DNA of 64,000 nucleotides from Methylobacterium sp. J-076 (GCF_022829405.1 NZ_JAKSXW010000148.1:1-64000), one strand, 5' to 3'; shown: positions 45,231 to 54,385, counted from the first letter of the stretch. Program-made: numbers and translations. The notes: generated by a model not told the origin, from the letters alone.

Positions 45231-46145
45231 CTACAACGCACGAACCACAAATCTCAATCTCTCAAACCCACCTCTCTTACACATCAACCACTCCACATAC
45301 TCACGTATGTCCTCTTTATTCCACCAACTACGAACAAATCCCATACCCCCAATTGCATCACTATTTTCCTGGCTCTCGCCTTTGAAATCCCGTTCAATGC
45401 GGAATTTCAATGCGTACCGGATCACCCCTTTGATGTTCCTCACCACGCTCTGGTCGCGATCAAACGGCTTCAAGCTCACCTGATAGGGAGCGCCGTGTCC
45501 ACGGGCTCTCAACGCATCAGCGAATTCCTGAGCGGTCACTTCACCCAACCCCACAATCCCGTGGAGATGCGGTCGCCACACCGTGCTCTCAAGGCGTTTC
45601 GCGAACAGCGGCCAACCCAACCCCTGCATGGCGATCCGCTTGTTCCGGCCAAATCCCTCCAGATCTCCGTACGAATCACGGTCCATCTCCCACCACCCCG
45701 TCAACTGAACATCGTTCCACCGCGGGTCGTGTCGGCGCTGGTAGGCAATCATGTTCTGAATTCGCCGCTTGGTCGCCTGGATGCCCGGGTCCACCGTGCC
45801 GAGGTCCAGCGTGGGCTCCAGAAGCAGCGTTAGGAACGCCAGCTGCTCATTGGGAACCCCGGCAAACGCCTGCCCCAGTGCACGGCCCGTCTCCTTGCCT
45901 CGACGACGCATGAAACAGCGTGGGCACAGCGGTATCCCGCACACCCGCATGTTGTTGCGGTTTTCGTCCATTTCTCCGCAACACGACATCCTCTCGTACA
46001 GCGGGTGCATCATCCCGATAGCCGATAGCACCTGCTCCCGCTGCGCCTGCATGCCCGGACTCAGCCAACGGATCTGACGCCGCTCCCATGGCTCGGACAC
46101 TCGGATCAGCGCGGCACGAAATTCTCTCATCCTCTGATACGACAT
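45231..46145 (-). CDS. HUH-type replication initiator/relaxase-like protein
   Basis: Protein of 304 aa with three marks of a rolling-circle Rep: a Cys cluster (CGIPLCPRCFMRR, residues ~69-77) that may bind zinc, the metal-binding His-x-His in WRPHLHGIVGL (His193, His195), and a downstream Tyr-x-x-Lys (VIRYALKFRIE, Tyr244) as candidate nicking Tyr. This order and spacing fits single-Tyr HUH endonucleases. It could start replication of an excised island or plasmid form, or of single-strand transfer. Two perfect hairpins lie 67-122 bp upstream of its start (46212-46267), a natural place for a nick site. The match is by motif only. Confidence 0.75.
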   Translation of the reverse strand: MSYQRMREFRAALIRVSEPWERRQIRWLSPGMQAQREQVLSAIGMMHPLYERMSCCGEMDENRNNMRVCGIPLCPRCFMRRRGKETGRALGQAFAGVPNEQLAFLTLLLEPTLDLGTVDPGIQATKRRIQNMIAYQRRHDPRWNDVQLTGWWEMDRDSYGDLEGFGRNKRIAMQGLGWPLFAKRLESTVWRPHLHGIVGLGEVTAQEFADALRARGHGAPYQVSLKPFDRDQSVVRNIKGVIRYALKFRIERDFKGESQENSDAIGGMGFVRSWWNKEDIREYVEWLMCKRGGFERLRFVVRAL

Positions 46146-46211
46146 CAGGTGCTCCTCAGTTTCGCCTGAGGTATTTAGCCATGATCGATCTGGTCATTCA
46201 CAGGGCGAAAC

Positions 46212-46267
46212 CCGCCAACACTGTTGGCGGAAACACATGACCCGTCAGTCTTGCACGTGACGGGTCA
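46212..46267. repeat. Two perfect hairpins upstream of the HUH protein gene (candidate origin)
   Basis: First: arms 46212-46219 and 46223-46230 (CCGCCAAC/GTTGGCGG, 3-nt loop). Second: arms 46238-46247 and 46258-46267 (TGACCCGTCA/TGACGGGTCA, 10-nt loop). Side-by-side exact hairpins near an HUH gene resemble double-strand origins of rolling-circle replicons; a transcription regulatory role is also possible. Confidence 0.6.
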
Positions 46268-46364
46268 TACGCCGGTACAGATCAATTAATCGGACCACTA
46301 GTTATCGAAATCTGAAGCTTGACATTTGCCACGAAGAAATACTTGCGATCCGTCGCAAACCCTC

Positions 46365-46450
46365 GGAAGGTTCGCTTGGGGGCAGCTTGGAAGAAGACGC
46401 TCAACGTCCGGGTCGGGTGGTTTTCTGCCTTTCCGCTTCGGGGCGGCGAG
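46365..46450 (+). repeat. Dispersed intergenic repeat copy
   Basis: GGAAGGTTCGCTTGGGGGCA, then CAACGTCCGGGTCGGGTGGT and TTTCTGCC, ending TTTCCGCTTCGGGGC. It lines up with the copy at 12005-12115. A second short copy (GGTCGGAAGGTCCGCTTGCA) is at 46502-46521. Confidence 0.6.
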
Positions 46451-46800
46451 TGCATGGAGGCGGACATCCCGGCGGGGACCGATCACGACCCTTTGCACAA
46501 GGTCGGAAGGTCCGCTTGCAGGCTACTCGGTATGGCATTCCCCGATGGCAGGGGCGGGTGAGAATGCGCGGCATCCTGACCGCCGGTGTGAAAATCTGAA
46601 ACTTAAAATCAGCGGATGTCGTACCGCCTACAGACGACCCAAGAACGTTCGTGCCGAAGGCTCTGCTTAGGTACACTCTACCGCTTGGCCGAAAGGCAAA
46701 TAACCATCAATTGACGAGATTTTATATATCGGAACAATGCCGGAAAATTTTTGTTGTGACGAGGGTTGAATATGGCATTCAGCACTACAGGAGATCTTGC

Positions 46801-47034
46801 ATGAAGAAGTTCACATTCGCCCTCACCGCACTGACCGCCCTTGGCGGCATCGCATTCGTGACCGGTTCGGCCTCCGCCGCCCCGATGTCCGTCAACGGCC
46901 TCCAGTCCGAGAGCGGCGTCACCCAGGTCCGCATGATGCAGGGCGACCGGATGATGATGAAGAAGCGCATGATGCGGAAGCAAATGATGAAGCGCCGCAT
47001 GATGAAGAAGCGGATGATGAACCGCGGTATGTGA
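46801..47034 (+). CDS. Exported methionine-rich cationic peptide
   Basis: Protein of 77 aa. A Sec signal peptide (MKKFTFALTALTALGGIAFV, cleavage after SASA) is followed by a short linker and a tail of Met-Met/Lys/Arg repeats (MMMKKRMMRKQMMKRRMMKK, residues ~51-70). The clustered Met residues could bind Cu(I) or Ag(I), as in other Met-rich periplasmic peptides, while the positive charge could bind nucleic acid or membranes; both are guesses. ATG 46801 has a GGAG site 10 bp before. DNA-level repeats of ATGATGAAG make this prone to length changes. Confidence 0.7.
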   Translation: MKKFTFALTALTALGGIAFVTGSASAAPMSVNGLQSESGVTQVRMMQGDRMMMKKRMMRKQMMKRRMMKKRMMNRGM

Positions 47035-47171
47035 TTTCAAGCGCCTGACAGTCCCGGAGGTCCCGATGAAGGGATCTCCGCCCTGCAGGCCACGATTTCA
47101 AGGAAGACCGCTTGGCCCGAACCTATCTCACCCGATCAGCGCCAGAGACTGATTAGGTCGAGCGTCGCCGA

Positions 47172-47428
47172 TGGATGTTCCGGCATCCCGTCGTCATCCG
47201 CATCACGCACTGGGTGAACGCGGTCTACCTCCTGGTCCTGCTGATGAGCGGCCTGCAAATCTTCAACGCCCACCCGGCCCTTTACTGGGACAGCGTCTCG
47301 ACCTTCGACACGCCGCTGATGGCGATGTCCTCGACCGAGGCCGACCCGCCCAAGGGCGTGACGACGGTGTTCGTCACGGCTTCGACACGACGAGCTGGCT
47401 CGGCTCCCCGATCCCCGTGAGGAAGAAC
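47172..47428 (+). pseudogene. Remnant of a di-heme cytochrome b561-type membrane subunit
   Basis: The start reads MFRHPVVIRITHWVNAVYLL then VLLMSGLQIFNAHPALYWD, the first helix and loop of YedZ/cytochrome b561-like proteins (heme His in ITHWVNA and NAHPALYW). After ~30 more codons a frameshift leads to GFDTTSWLGSPIP and sequence stops where the catalase-family gene begins at 47429. At least three helices and other heme ligands are missing. It shows a deletion that joined two formerly separate genes. Confidence 0.72.
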
Positions 47429-48511
47429 ATGACCTACCTTCGATACGCACCCGACGTCGAGAAGCCCGATCCGGACGAGCAGAAGACGATTGATGGCATC
47501 ATCAACGGCATGACGCAGCAATCGGAGACCGTCGAGGCACGCGAGCACCATGCCGTGCGTGCCAGCCATGCGAAGAGCTCTGCGTGCGTCACCGGCGAGT
47601 TGATGATTGCCGCCGGCCTGCCGCCCGAACTGGCCCAAGGGCTGTTCGCCACGCCCGGCACTCACCCCGTGGCGGTTCGCTTCGCTCAGGGGCCGGGCGA
47701 GACCCTGGGCGACCGGGTCTCGACCCACCGCGGCATGTCCATCAAGGTGTTCGACGTGCCCGGCGAGAAGCTGCCCGGCCACGCCGTCGACACCCAGGAC
47801 TTCGTACTCGCGACGGGCACCACGTTTCCCTCGGGTACAGCGGCCGGCTTCCTGCGGGACGGCACCGTCATCGGGAAGTCCACGGGGTTGCCGGAAGGGG
47901 TGAAGAGCGCGGTCTCGTCGACGATGCGCAACCTCAATCGCGCGCTGCACGCCTTCGGGACGGAGAGCGCGCTGGCCGACTTCTTCGGCCATCCCTACAG
48001 CCACCCCCTCGCCGACAGCTACTTCAGCCAGGCGCCGGTCCGCTACGGCGATTACGTGGCCAAGCTCGGGGTCGTTCCGGCGACGGACAGCCAGCGTGCC
48101 CTATCCGAGTGGCGGCTCGATCCGCATCAGGACGAGGACGGCTTCCGCCATGCCACGGTCGCCTTCTTCCGCGACCACGAGGTGGTGTTCGAGTTGAGGG
48201 CCCAGATCTGGGCCGACGCCGAGAGCCAACCCATCGAGGATGCCTCGGTCGACTGGCCGGTCTCCATCAGCCCCTACCGTACGGTCGCGACGCTGCGGCT
48301 GCCCCGCCAGGATGCCTACAGCGCGGCCCGCGTGCGCTACTTCGACGAGGTGATGACCTTCCGTCCTGCCCATAGTCTCACGGCTCACCGGCCGCTTGGT
48401 TCCGTGATGCGCGCACGGCTTCGGGTCTACCAGGCGCTGAGCGATTTCCGCCACAGCAAGAATGGCGTGGCGTCCGAGGATACCGCGAGCATTGATCACG
48501 TTCCGGCCTAG
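47429..48511 (+). CDS. Catalase-family heme protein (second)
   Basis: Short catalase-like protein of about 360 aa, paralogue of the gene at 2404-3507 (similar length and order; roughly 40% identical by eye). The His region is VRASHAKSSACVTGELMIAA; SQAPVRYGDYVAK and LTAHRPLGSVMRAR are shared. The ATG at 47429 with GAGGAAG six bases before is chosen; the ORF extends upstream only into the cytochrome remnant. As the first copy, peroxide detoxification is likely but catalatic activity is not shown. Confidence 0.85.
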   Translation: MTYLRYAPDVEKPDPDEQKTIDGIINGMTQQSETVEAREHHAVRASHAKSSACVTGELMIAAGLPPELAQGLFATPGTHPVAVRFAQGPGETLGDRVSTHRGMSIKVFDVPGEKLPGHAVDTQDFVLATGTTFPSGTAAGFLRDGTVIGKSTGLPEGVKSAVSSTMRNLNRALHAFGTESALADFFGHPYSHPLADSYFSQAPVRYGDYVAKLGVVPATDSQRALSEWRLDPHQDEDGFRHATVAFFRDHEVVFELRAQIWADAESQPIEDASVDWPVSISPYRTVATLRLPRQDAYSAARVRYFDEVMTFRPAHSLTAHRPLGSVMRARLRVYQALSDFRHSKNGVASEDTASIDHVPA

Positions 48512-49018
48512 GCGCGACATGACCGGCATCGGACAGCCAGGGGGGGCGACATGCTGATTGATGTCGCCCGGTCGCACGCCTGTGAGTTCGAGGGCCCCTC
48601 CGTCTCCGATTGAACCGACGATGCGGTGGTGTGCAACACGCACATCGACCGCGGCGGCGCCATCCTGACGTAGACGGTCGTGATCGAAGCTCTCAGGTTC
48701 CAGATCAGGGAGCCGATCGCAAAGAACTGAAGACGATGGTGAGAAGTTCCCGGGGGCTGGATGGCTCCGTGCCGTCAAGTCTCCGTCCGTCGACCGTTTG
48801 GAGCCGGCGTGATCGCACGGACCGCGCACGACGATGCTGGCTCGGCAAGCGCCAACCCGGCCATGGGTTCATGCTCTGATCACCTGTGCAGGTTCACCGA
48901 ATGCCGCGGCGGGTCACTCGACCTCGATGCGTCCGATATGAGCGGCCCGCGGACCTGACTGGCATTCTCGGCCTGACGAAATCTGCCACGGACCAGTGTT
49001 CGTATTGCAGGGCGAAAA
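48512..49018. other. Intergenic region
   Basis: About 500 bp; no supported gene. Short open stretches at 48560-48730 (for example VIEALRFQIREPIAKN) are broken by stops and look like a decayed gene that I cannot name. Confidence 0.35.
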
Positions 49019-49036
49019 TTGAAGGACAATGCCGTC

Positions 49037-49824
49037 ATGTCCCTACATTTCGAACGCCTCGGCACCGGCCGGCCGCTACTGATGGTCCACGGGCTGGGGG
49101 CCAATCTCCGCACCTGGGATCCGCTCTTGAGCGCATTGCGCGCCTCGCGCGAACTGATCTTGGTCGACCTGCCGGGACATGGCAAATCGGCCCCGCTCGC
49201 GGGCCGGCAGACGGTGGAGGCTTATGCAGACGCCTTAGCCGGCTTTGTGCAGTCCCATGGCCTGACGACGGCGGACCTTGTCGGCAGTTCGGTGGGGGCC
49301 GGCTGGTGCTGGAGCTGGCGCGGCGGGGCATCGGTCGGCACTGCGTGGCGCTCGATCCCGGCGGTTTCTGGCGCGGGTGGGAAACGCGCTGGTTACACTG
49401 GACGCTCGCGGCATCGATACGCCTGGTGCGGCTGCTGCGGCCCTTCCATCCCGGCCTGTCGCGCCATGCCGTCACCCGTACGGTGTTGCTGGCCCAACTG
49501 TCGGCCCGTCCGTGGGTGCTACGACCGCAGCTTGTCGAAGAGGAGCTGCGGAGCCTGGCGGCCACACCGGTGTTCGATGCGATGCTGCGCGAGCTGGCAC
49601 GCGGACCGTTGCAGCAGGGCTCGGCAAAGACGCCTAGCCGGGTCACCATCGGCTGGGGCCGCCAGGACCACCTGCTGCTGCCACGCCAGGCTGCACGCGC
49701 CCAGGTAGCCTTCCCGTCGGCCCGGCTGCACTGGTTCGAACGCTGCAGCCACTTCCCGCATTGGGATCAGCCTGCCGAGACGGCGCGCGTGATCCTTGAA
49801 ACGGTCGGGGAGGATGCGCCTTGA
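49037..49824 (+). pseudogene. Alpha/beta hydrolase with a single-base frameshift
   Basis: The 5' part reads MSLHFERLGTGRPLLMVHGL, VDLPGHGKSAP and the nucleophile elbow GSSVGA. At about 49299-49301 a base (one C) seems missing, and the rest continues in another frame as VLELARRGIGRHCVALDPGG, ending at ETVGEDAP with the acidic and His residues in WGRQDHLLLP and FERCSHFPHWDQP. All catalytic parts exist in the two frames together, so this is either a recent mutation or a sequencing error. Substrate unknown (epoxide, haloalkane or ester hydrolase type). Confidence 0.85.
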
Positions 49825-50567
49825 AAGGGCTTCTTGCACCCCAGAGCCTGCGGTCATCCCCGGATCGTCAAGCATATCGGCCGAACTTGCCGCATCCGCT
49901 CGGGATCCGGTCCATGATCCGCTCTTTAATCGCCGCGGAAATGAAGCAGCGCTTCAAAGCCAACCTAGAGCGCGGCATTCCGAGGCTGCGCTGATCGCGC
50001 TGACCTGCTCTGGTTGCGCTTCACATGGCCCATCCCGCGAACGACCGCTTTAATTAGCCTTGCCGTTTCCAGGCTCGACAACGGACCATCTGAACTCGCG
50101 CTCCGGGCATTCCCCATGTGTCCCAAAGGGGATCGGCTACCGAACGTTTCCGCCCACGACCGACTCGGTAATTCGGAAGGTCTGCTTTCGGGCAAACTGT
50201 ACGATCCCGAGCGACCGGGTCCGACGGAAAGCTGCCTGACAGATGTGAAATGAGCAGTTGAAAATACAGACATCGCTGGCGAGCAAGCGCTTCAAGCCGT
50301 GTGGATTGTGTGGCGGGCATGTCCTGGCCATCACACAGGTGGGTTTTCGGGTGTTTCTTGAGCGACCGCCGAAACCGCGTGTCGGCGCCCCAGTTCCAGT
50401 CGGCGCCCGTAGATACCTGCCGCCTGCAGAAGGCCGAGACGGATCTTGAGGCCGACCCGGGCGCTTACTGCGTTGGATACCGCAGTCGATCGCATCAACC
50501 GAACGACGAGGGCGGCCAGAGTTGCCAGACAGACTCTGAGCTCAAGACGGCGAACACGAGGTGAGGA
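49825..50567. other. Intergenic region with repeats
   Basis: About 740 bp, no gene. Dispersed repeat pieces at 50033-50055 (GCGAACGACCGCTTTAATTA) and 50168-50192 (ATTCGGAAGGTCTGCTTTCG). The likely promoter for the DUF892 gene is within 50440-50560. Confidence 0.45.
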
Positions 50568-51182
50568 ATGATGTCAGGGAACCGGCGACTTTTCGAGGAA
50601 GGGTTAAACCTTCTCCACGGAGCGCATCGGCAGGGGGCGGCGCAGGCGACGCGCAACAACAAGACGGCGACGCTGCCGAAGCTGAAACAGATGCTGGAGG
50701 CCGGATCGAAACAGAACATCGTTCAGCTAGAGCGGTTGGACGAGGTTTTCGACTCGATCGGCGTCAGGCCCGACCCCAGAAACGATCCCGCCATGCAGGG
50801 CATCTGCGATCTCAACGAAGCGGAAATAGCCAAGCATGGGGATGCCGCCGACCGCGACCTCATCAACATCGAGTACGGTCAAGTCGCGGCGCATTTCTAC
50901 ATCGCCCGGTATGGCACGCTGCGGAGGGCCGCACACGCGCTCGGACATGCCAAAGCCGTCAAGCTCTTGGATCGCACGCTCGTCGAGACCCGCGCGATTG
51001 ATCGCGCCTTCACGCAGCTTTACGATCACCTGCTGTCACGCCGCACTTCGTCACGCTACCCGGGCGAGACTGCGCTAGCGACCACGGCGGCCATGCACCC
51101 CGGCCTCACGGTCGGGTTGGCGCTTGGCGGTGTCTTGGCCGCGGCCGCGCTCGTGAAAGCGGGGCGATCCAAGCGACGCTGA
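50568..51182 (+). CDS. DUF892 (YciE/YciF-type) ferritin-like protein
   Basis: Four-helix-bundle protein of about 203 aa. Helical pieces with Glu and His include LLHGAHRQGAAQATRNNKTA, QNIVQLERLDEVFDSIGV, IEYGQVAAHFYIARYGTLRR and ALGHAKAVKLLDRTLVETRA. DUF892 proteins are stress-induced and ferritin-like, though several of the usual metal Glu residues are not clear. A C-terminal hydrophobic segment (GLTVGLALGGVLAAAALVKA) suggests membrane anchoring, unlike most members. GAGGA overlaps the start, ATG 50568 or 50571. Confidence 0.8.
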   Translation: MMSGNRRLFEEGLNLLHGAHRQGAAQATRNNKTATLPKLKQMLEAGSKQNIVQLERLDEVFDSIGVRPDPRNDPAMQGICDLNEAEIAKHGDAADRDLINIEYGQVAAHFYIARYGTLRRAAHALGHAKAVKLLDRTLVETRAIDRAFTQLYDHLLSRRTSSRYPGETALATTAAMHPGLTVGLALGGVLAAAALVKAGRSKRR

Positions 51183-51600
51183 AGGACGGGTGGACGAGGC
51201 GCGGCTCCCACGGCGGGCCTGCCGGCAACCAAGGTCCGCCCCAGCGTGCGCGTCGCCGTCCCCTCCAGTGCCTGGCCTCGACCGTGACGGTGGGCCTAAG
51301 CATCGCGGCCACCCTCGCGGCCCTGGCCGTCGCCTTGATCGGTGACACGCACCTGCTGCCGACCGGGTTCACCCCTAGCCGCGCAAGGTCGAACGTCCGC
51401 TTTATGGCCGCCGATCAACTTCCGTTCGCCACCCCGAGCCGAAGTTGCCGGAGGCCTGACGAACGGCTGCTTTGGAGAAATGCCGATGGCGGTCCGGGCG
51501 GCTGGGTTGGGTCGGGGGCGGAACGTCCGCTTCAGCGCAAAGTTCAGTGCCCGTACTCAGCCCGTTGCAGACCTCAAAGGAGCGCGAGCAACAGACTCAA
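51183..51600. other. Intergenic region with repeats bordering polB copy 2
   Basis: About 420 bp. Repeat pieces at 51388-51406 (AGGTCGAACGTCCGCTTTA), 51459-51475 (CGAACGGCTGCTTTGGA) and 51502-51535 (TGGGTTGGGTCGGGGGCGGA then ACGTCCGCTTC). The last copy and its 60-bp tail match the polB copy 1 flank at 5894-5989. Confidence 0.55.
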
Positions 51601-54315
51601 CTACGAGAATAGCGATTGCGCCTCCGCTAGGTGATCCGGATGCATGGCCTGGTCCAGATTGAAAATGGGATATTGTTCTAGAATAGCCCTGAGGAGCCGT
51701 GCCACATCCTCGTTCAAGTAGACCGTTTGCGGAGCCAGCTTGGCCGTGCTGCGCTTGGCGTTCTTGAGATCATCCACACAGGCATCGGGAAAGCCAATCG
51801 TAACGAGCCAGTGAGAGATCTCCCCGTACGTGCTGCGAAGGCCCGTGGTGGGGTCAACCAGGCTCAGCCCCCATTCCCCTCGAACCAGAGCCCTCAGGAA
51901 CTGTCGATAGAGGTGTCCCAGAGGGCCATCGCCACGCAACCCCACGCCAGCCGCACGCACGGGCACTGACATGGTGTGGTAAGCCTGCCAGGCCAAAAAA
52001 TCAGGCAGCGTCTTCAGCAACCTGCCCGGCACATATGCCTCGTCCTCGGGCCTACCCTGACCGCGACTCCACGACTTGAAGCGAACGATGGCTTCTCGTG
52101 CCTCCTCAACGTTGCGCCATGGCACGCTGTCAAAAGCCAAGTGCATTCGGCCCTGTACGGCACGCTCAACCGGCTTCACAGGTCGTCGCTTGAAATCGTA
52201 CTCCAGACTCAACCGAGGGTTCTTTGTCACCCCAACGAGATCGCTCTCAGTATGCCACTGCTCCTGCAGAGAGATCAGTGACGTTTGAATGTGCTGCTGT
52301 CCGGGAGTTCGATTCAGGAACAGTCGCAACATGTAGTCGTTATGCTGGTCACGTGGCGCATTGGGTTTCACGCCGGCCTTGGCCAGAACCGGCTTAGGTT
52401 TTCCAGGAAGAAACTCACATGTAACCTGGCCCCGGGTCCTCATGGATATCACCTGACCCACAACGTGTTTTTCTACGAGGATATCCTTGGGTCCCAGCGG
52501 ACTGCCATTGTCATTCGGGAACAGACGCTCGCGTACATCTCGAAAAATCCTATAAAGTGCACCGTCAAGACGCAGTTCCTCAAGAGGTGCATCTGTTAGG
52601 AACCCATCCGTAGTCGCGCTGACAACGGTCCGGTCCTTGGGCACCCCGGCCAGGATCTCACCCAGCAGGGCTCGCACGAAACCGCTCACAAAGGCCGCAA
52701 ACCACGGCGAAGTGATCACCGAGGGCGGCATCGTATCCATTCGCCCCAAACGCGGATCGAAAGCTCGTTTAGGGTGCACTCCCTGTGCTGTTTTCCCGTA
52801 CAGACTGTTGCCGATCTCCTTCAGTAGGAGACCCCTCATCGAGTCGTTCCCAGCCTCACGTCGTTGGGTTTGAATGCGATGCGTGAAGCTTTCGAAAATC
52901 GGGATGTTCGAGGCCCATGGGATGATCACCCCAAGAAGGATATCCAGCTGGGCTCCCTGATTCTTGGCAGCAGAGATTTCCGGTGCCGTGCAAACGCTCA
53001 CGCCCTCTAGCGGAAACAGCAGTCCGCTGTCGTTTCGAACCGGCAGGCTTGGATGCCGAGTACCTGGCGGAAACGCGAACCGCACCTGCGCTACCCCCAT
53101 CACGTCGGGTTCGTAATCTACGAGGCGTTGCGACATGTAGGCGTTGGCATAATCCAGCGGTTTCAACAGACACATCGCGGTAGTGTAAGCGCCAGGAAGA
53201 TCTAAATCGTAGAACATACCGGTTTCAGTTGGTCCGAATGTGTATGCCTCATTCCGACCGCCGTGATATCCTAACGCTGCAAGTTCGTCGAAGACCTGGC
53301 GAGAGAAATGGGACTGTCGCTCGACCCTGGTGCGTAGTTTACCAGTCACAGCACTGTAGACGGTTTGCTTGACAGTTTCAAAACTGAAGGCTTGTTCCAT
53401 TGAAAGGCCGGTTCCCTGTATTTCCTGTCGAGCAATCGCGACAGCAAAGCCTGCCAGAGAAGAAGGCAAACGCTTGAGCCCCATCTCGTCAGCGATCCAC
53501 TGAAGCTCCAGACCGTAGTTCAGCGCGATCCGGGCATCCTGAAGTGCGTAGGCTTCGAACTCTTTACGGTCACCCGCGAGCAACTCATCCATTCGATCGA
53601 TGCGATAACCATCAGGCAACACACCTTTTTTCGAACCGATTAGCTTGGCTGCGGTGTCCAAGCTCCCTCGACCTGGTGTGAGAAGCATCGTGTCGACGAA
53701 GCGCACGGACACGCGTCGAGGAGCACGCCCTCGACCACCTGCCCATAGGCTCATGGAGCTTCGACGACCTTCACCGCTCTTTCGCTTGGAAGGCTCAGCG
53801 TCTTCCGGCGCTAGGTCGAGATCATAGCGCACCGAAGCCGCCGTGAAGGTTCGCCCGAAGCCATCGAACTCTCGCTTGCGTGGCCAGAAGTTGTCGAACG
53901 CAGTGATGTCCGCGCGCAGGAAGTGGCAAAACACCGTAATCCGGTTGGGCCAGTCCGGAAGCACGCCTTCCTTGATCGCTTTCCGGATACCCAGCTCCAG
54001 CAAACGCTCCAGTGTCAGTCTGTGCCGTCGCGTTTTACCGTTGGTGTAGCGGATCAGTTCAATTCGCTGACCATTGTGATCGAGCACCAGCTGGTAGCTG
54101 AGGATCTGGTTGTAGGGCTTACCACTGACGGCATCGACCCGGGTGACCCATTCCGCATCAATCCCGCAGGCGATGTGAATGGGTGGCGCGATGAAGGGTT
54201 TCGATGAAGCCCGGAGGCGCGTCTTGAGGGATGAGCGACCGCCGGGTGGTGTAGCAGTGTCTATGTCCCCAACGGAAGTTTTACGCCGAGCAGTTTTCTC
54301 TTTGATTTCAGTCAT
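51601..54315 (-). CDS. Family B DNA polymerase with proofreading domain, intact (pipolin-like candidate)
   Basis: Replicative-type polymerase of 904 aa. Exonuclease motifs: ExoI GIDAEW (Asp53, Glu55), ExoII FCHFLRADITAF (Asp136), ExoIII YALQDARIA (Tyr256, Asp260). Polymerase motifs: A YDLDLPGAYTTAM (Asp372), B LLKEIGNSLYGKTAQG (Lys499, Tyr506, Gly507), C SATTDGF (Asp570), then ISMRTRG as a thumb-like motif. Motif spacings (A-B 127, B-C 71) resemble the protein-primed/organellar/pipolin subgroup. The ATG at 54315 has polB-p96 spacing equal to copy 1; earlier ORF starts lie in p96. No terminal protein is adjacent. Primer-independent synthesis is possible but unproven. Confidence 0.92.
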   Translation of the reverse strand: MTEIKEKTARRKTSVGDIDTATPPGGRSSLKTRLRASSKPFIAPPIHIACGIDAEWVTRVDAVSGKPYNQILSYQLVLDHNGQRIELIRYTNGKTRRHRLTLERLLELGIRKAIKEGVLPDWPNRITVFCHFLRADITAFDNFWPRKREFDGFGRTFTAASVRYDLDLAPEDAEPSKRKSGEGRRSSMSLWAGGRGRAPRRVSVRFVDTMLLTPGRGSLDTAAKLIGSKKGVLPDGYRIDRMDELLAGDRKEFEAYALQDARIALNYGLELQWIADEMGLKRLPSSLAGFAVAIARQEIQGTGLSMEQAFSFETVKQTVYSAVTGKLRTRVERQSHFSRQVFDELAALGYHGGRNEAYTFGPTETGMFYDLDLPGAYTTAMCLLKPLDYANAYMSQRLVDYEPDVMGVAQVRFAFPPGTRHPSLPVRNDSGLLFPLEGVSVCTAPEISAAKNQGAQLDILLGVIIPWASNIPIFESFTHRIQTQRREAGNDSMRGLLLKEIGNSLYGKTAQGVHPKRAFDPRLGRMDTMPPSVITSPWFAAFVSGFVRALLGEILAGVPKDRTVVSATTDGFLTDAPLEELRLDGALYRIFRDVRERLFPNDNGSPLGPKDILVEKHVVGQVISMRTRGQVTCEFLPGKPKPVLAKAGVKPNAPRDQHNDYMLRLFLNRTPGQQHIQTSLISLQEQWHTESDLVGVTKNPRLSLEYDFKRRPVKPVERAVQGRMHLAFDSVPWRNVEEAREAIVRFKSWSRGQGRPEDEAYVPGRLLKTLPDFLAWQAYHTMSVPVRAAGVGLRGDGPLGHLYRQFLRALVRGEWGLSLVDPTTGLRSTYGEISHWLVTIGFPDACVDDLKNAKRSTAKLAPQTVYLNEDVARLLRAILEQYPIFNLDQAMHPDHLAEAQSLFS

Positions 54316-54354
54316 TTGCTTGATCCCGAACACTAACTTCGAGCGCATCACGGC

Positions 54355-54385
54355 AAAAAAGAAGGGGCCCAGTTTGGGCCCCTTC
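54355..54385 (-). terminator. Intrinsic terminator between p96 and polB copy 2
   Basis: Same structure as at 9598-9628: stem 54361-54370 with 54376-54385 (GAAGGGGCCC/GGGCCCCTTC), then T6 on the minus strand. Loops differ (AGTTT against ATTTC), stems are identical. Confidence 0.85.

Larger units (their letters stand above)
46146..46800. other. Intergenic region with hairpins and two repeat copies
   Basis: About 650 bp. It has the hairpin pair upstream of the HUH gene (46212-46267), two repeat copies (46365-46450 and 46495-46530) and an AT-rich promoter-like stretch (46690-46790) before the Met-rich peptide gene. No gene otherwise. Confidence 0.55.
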
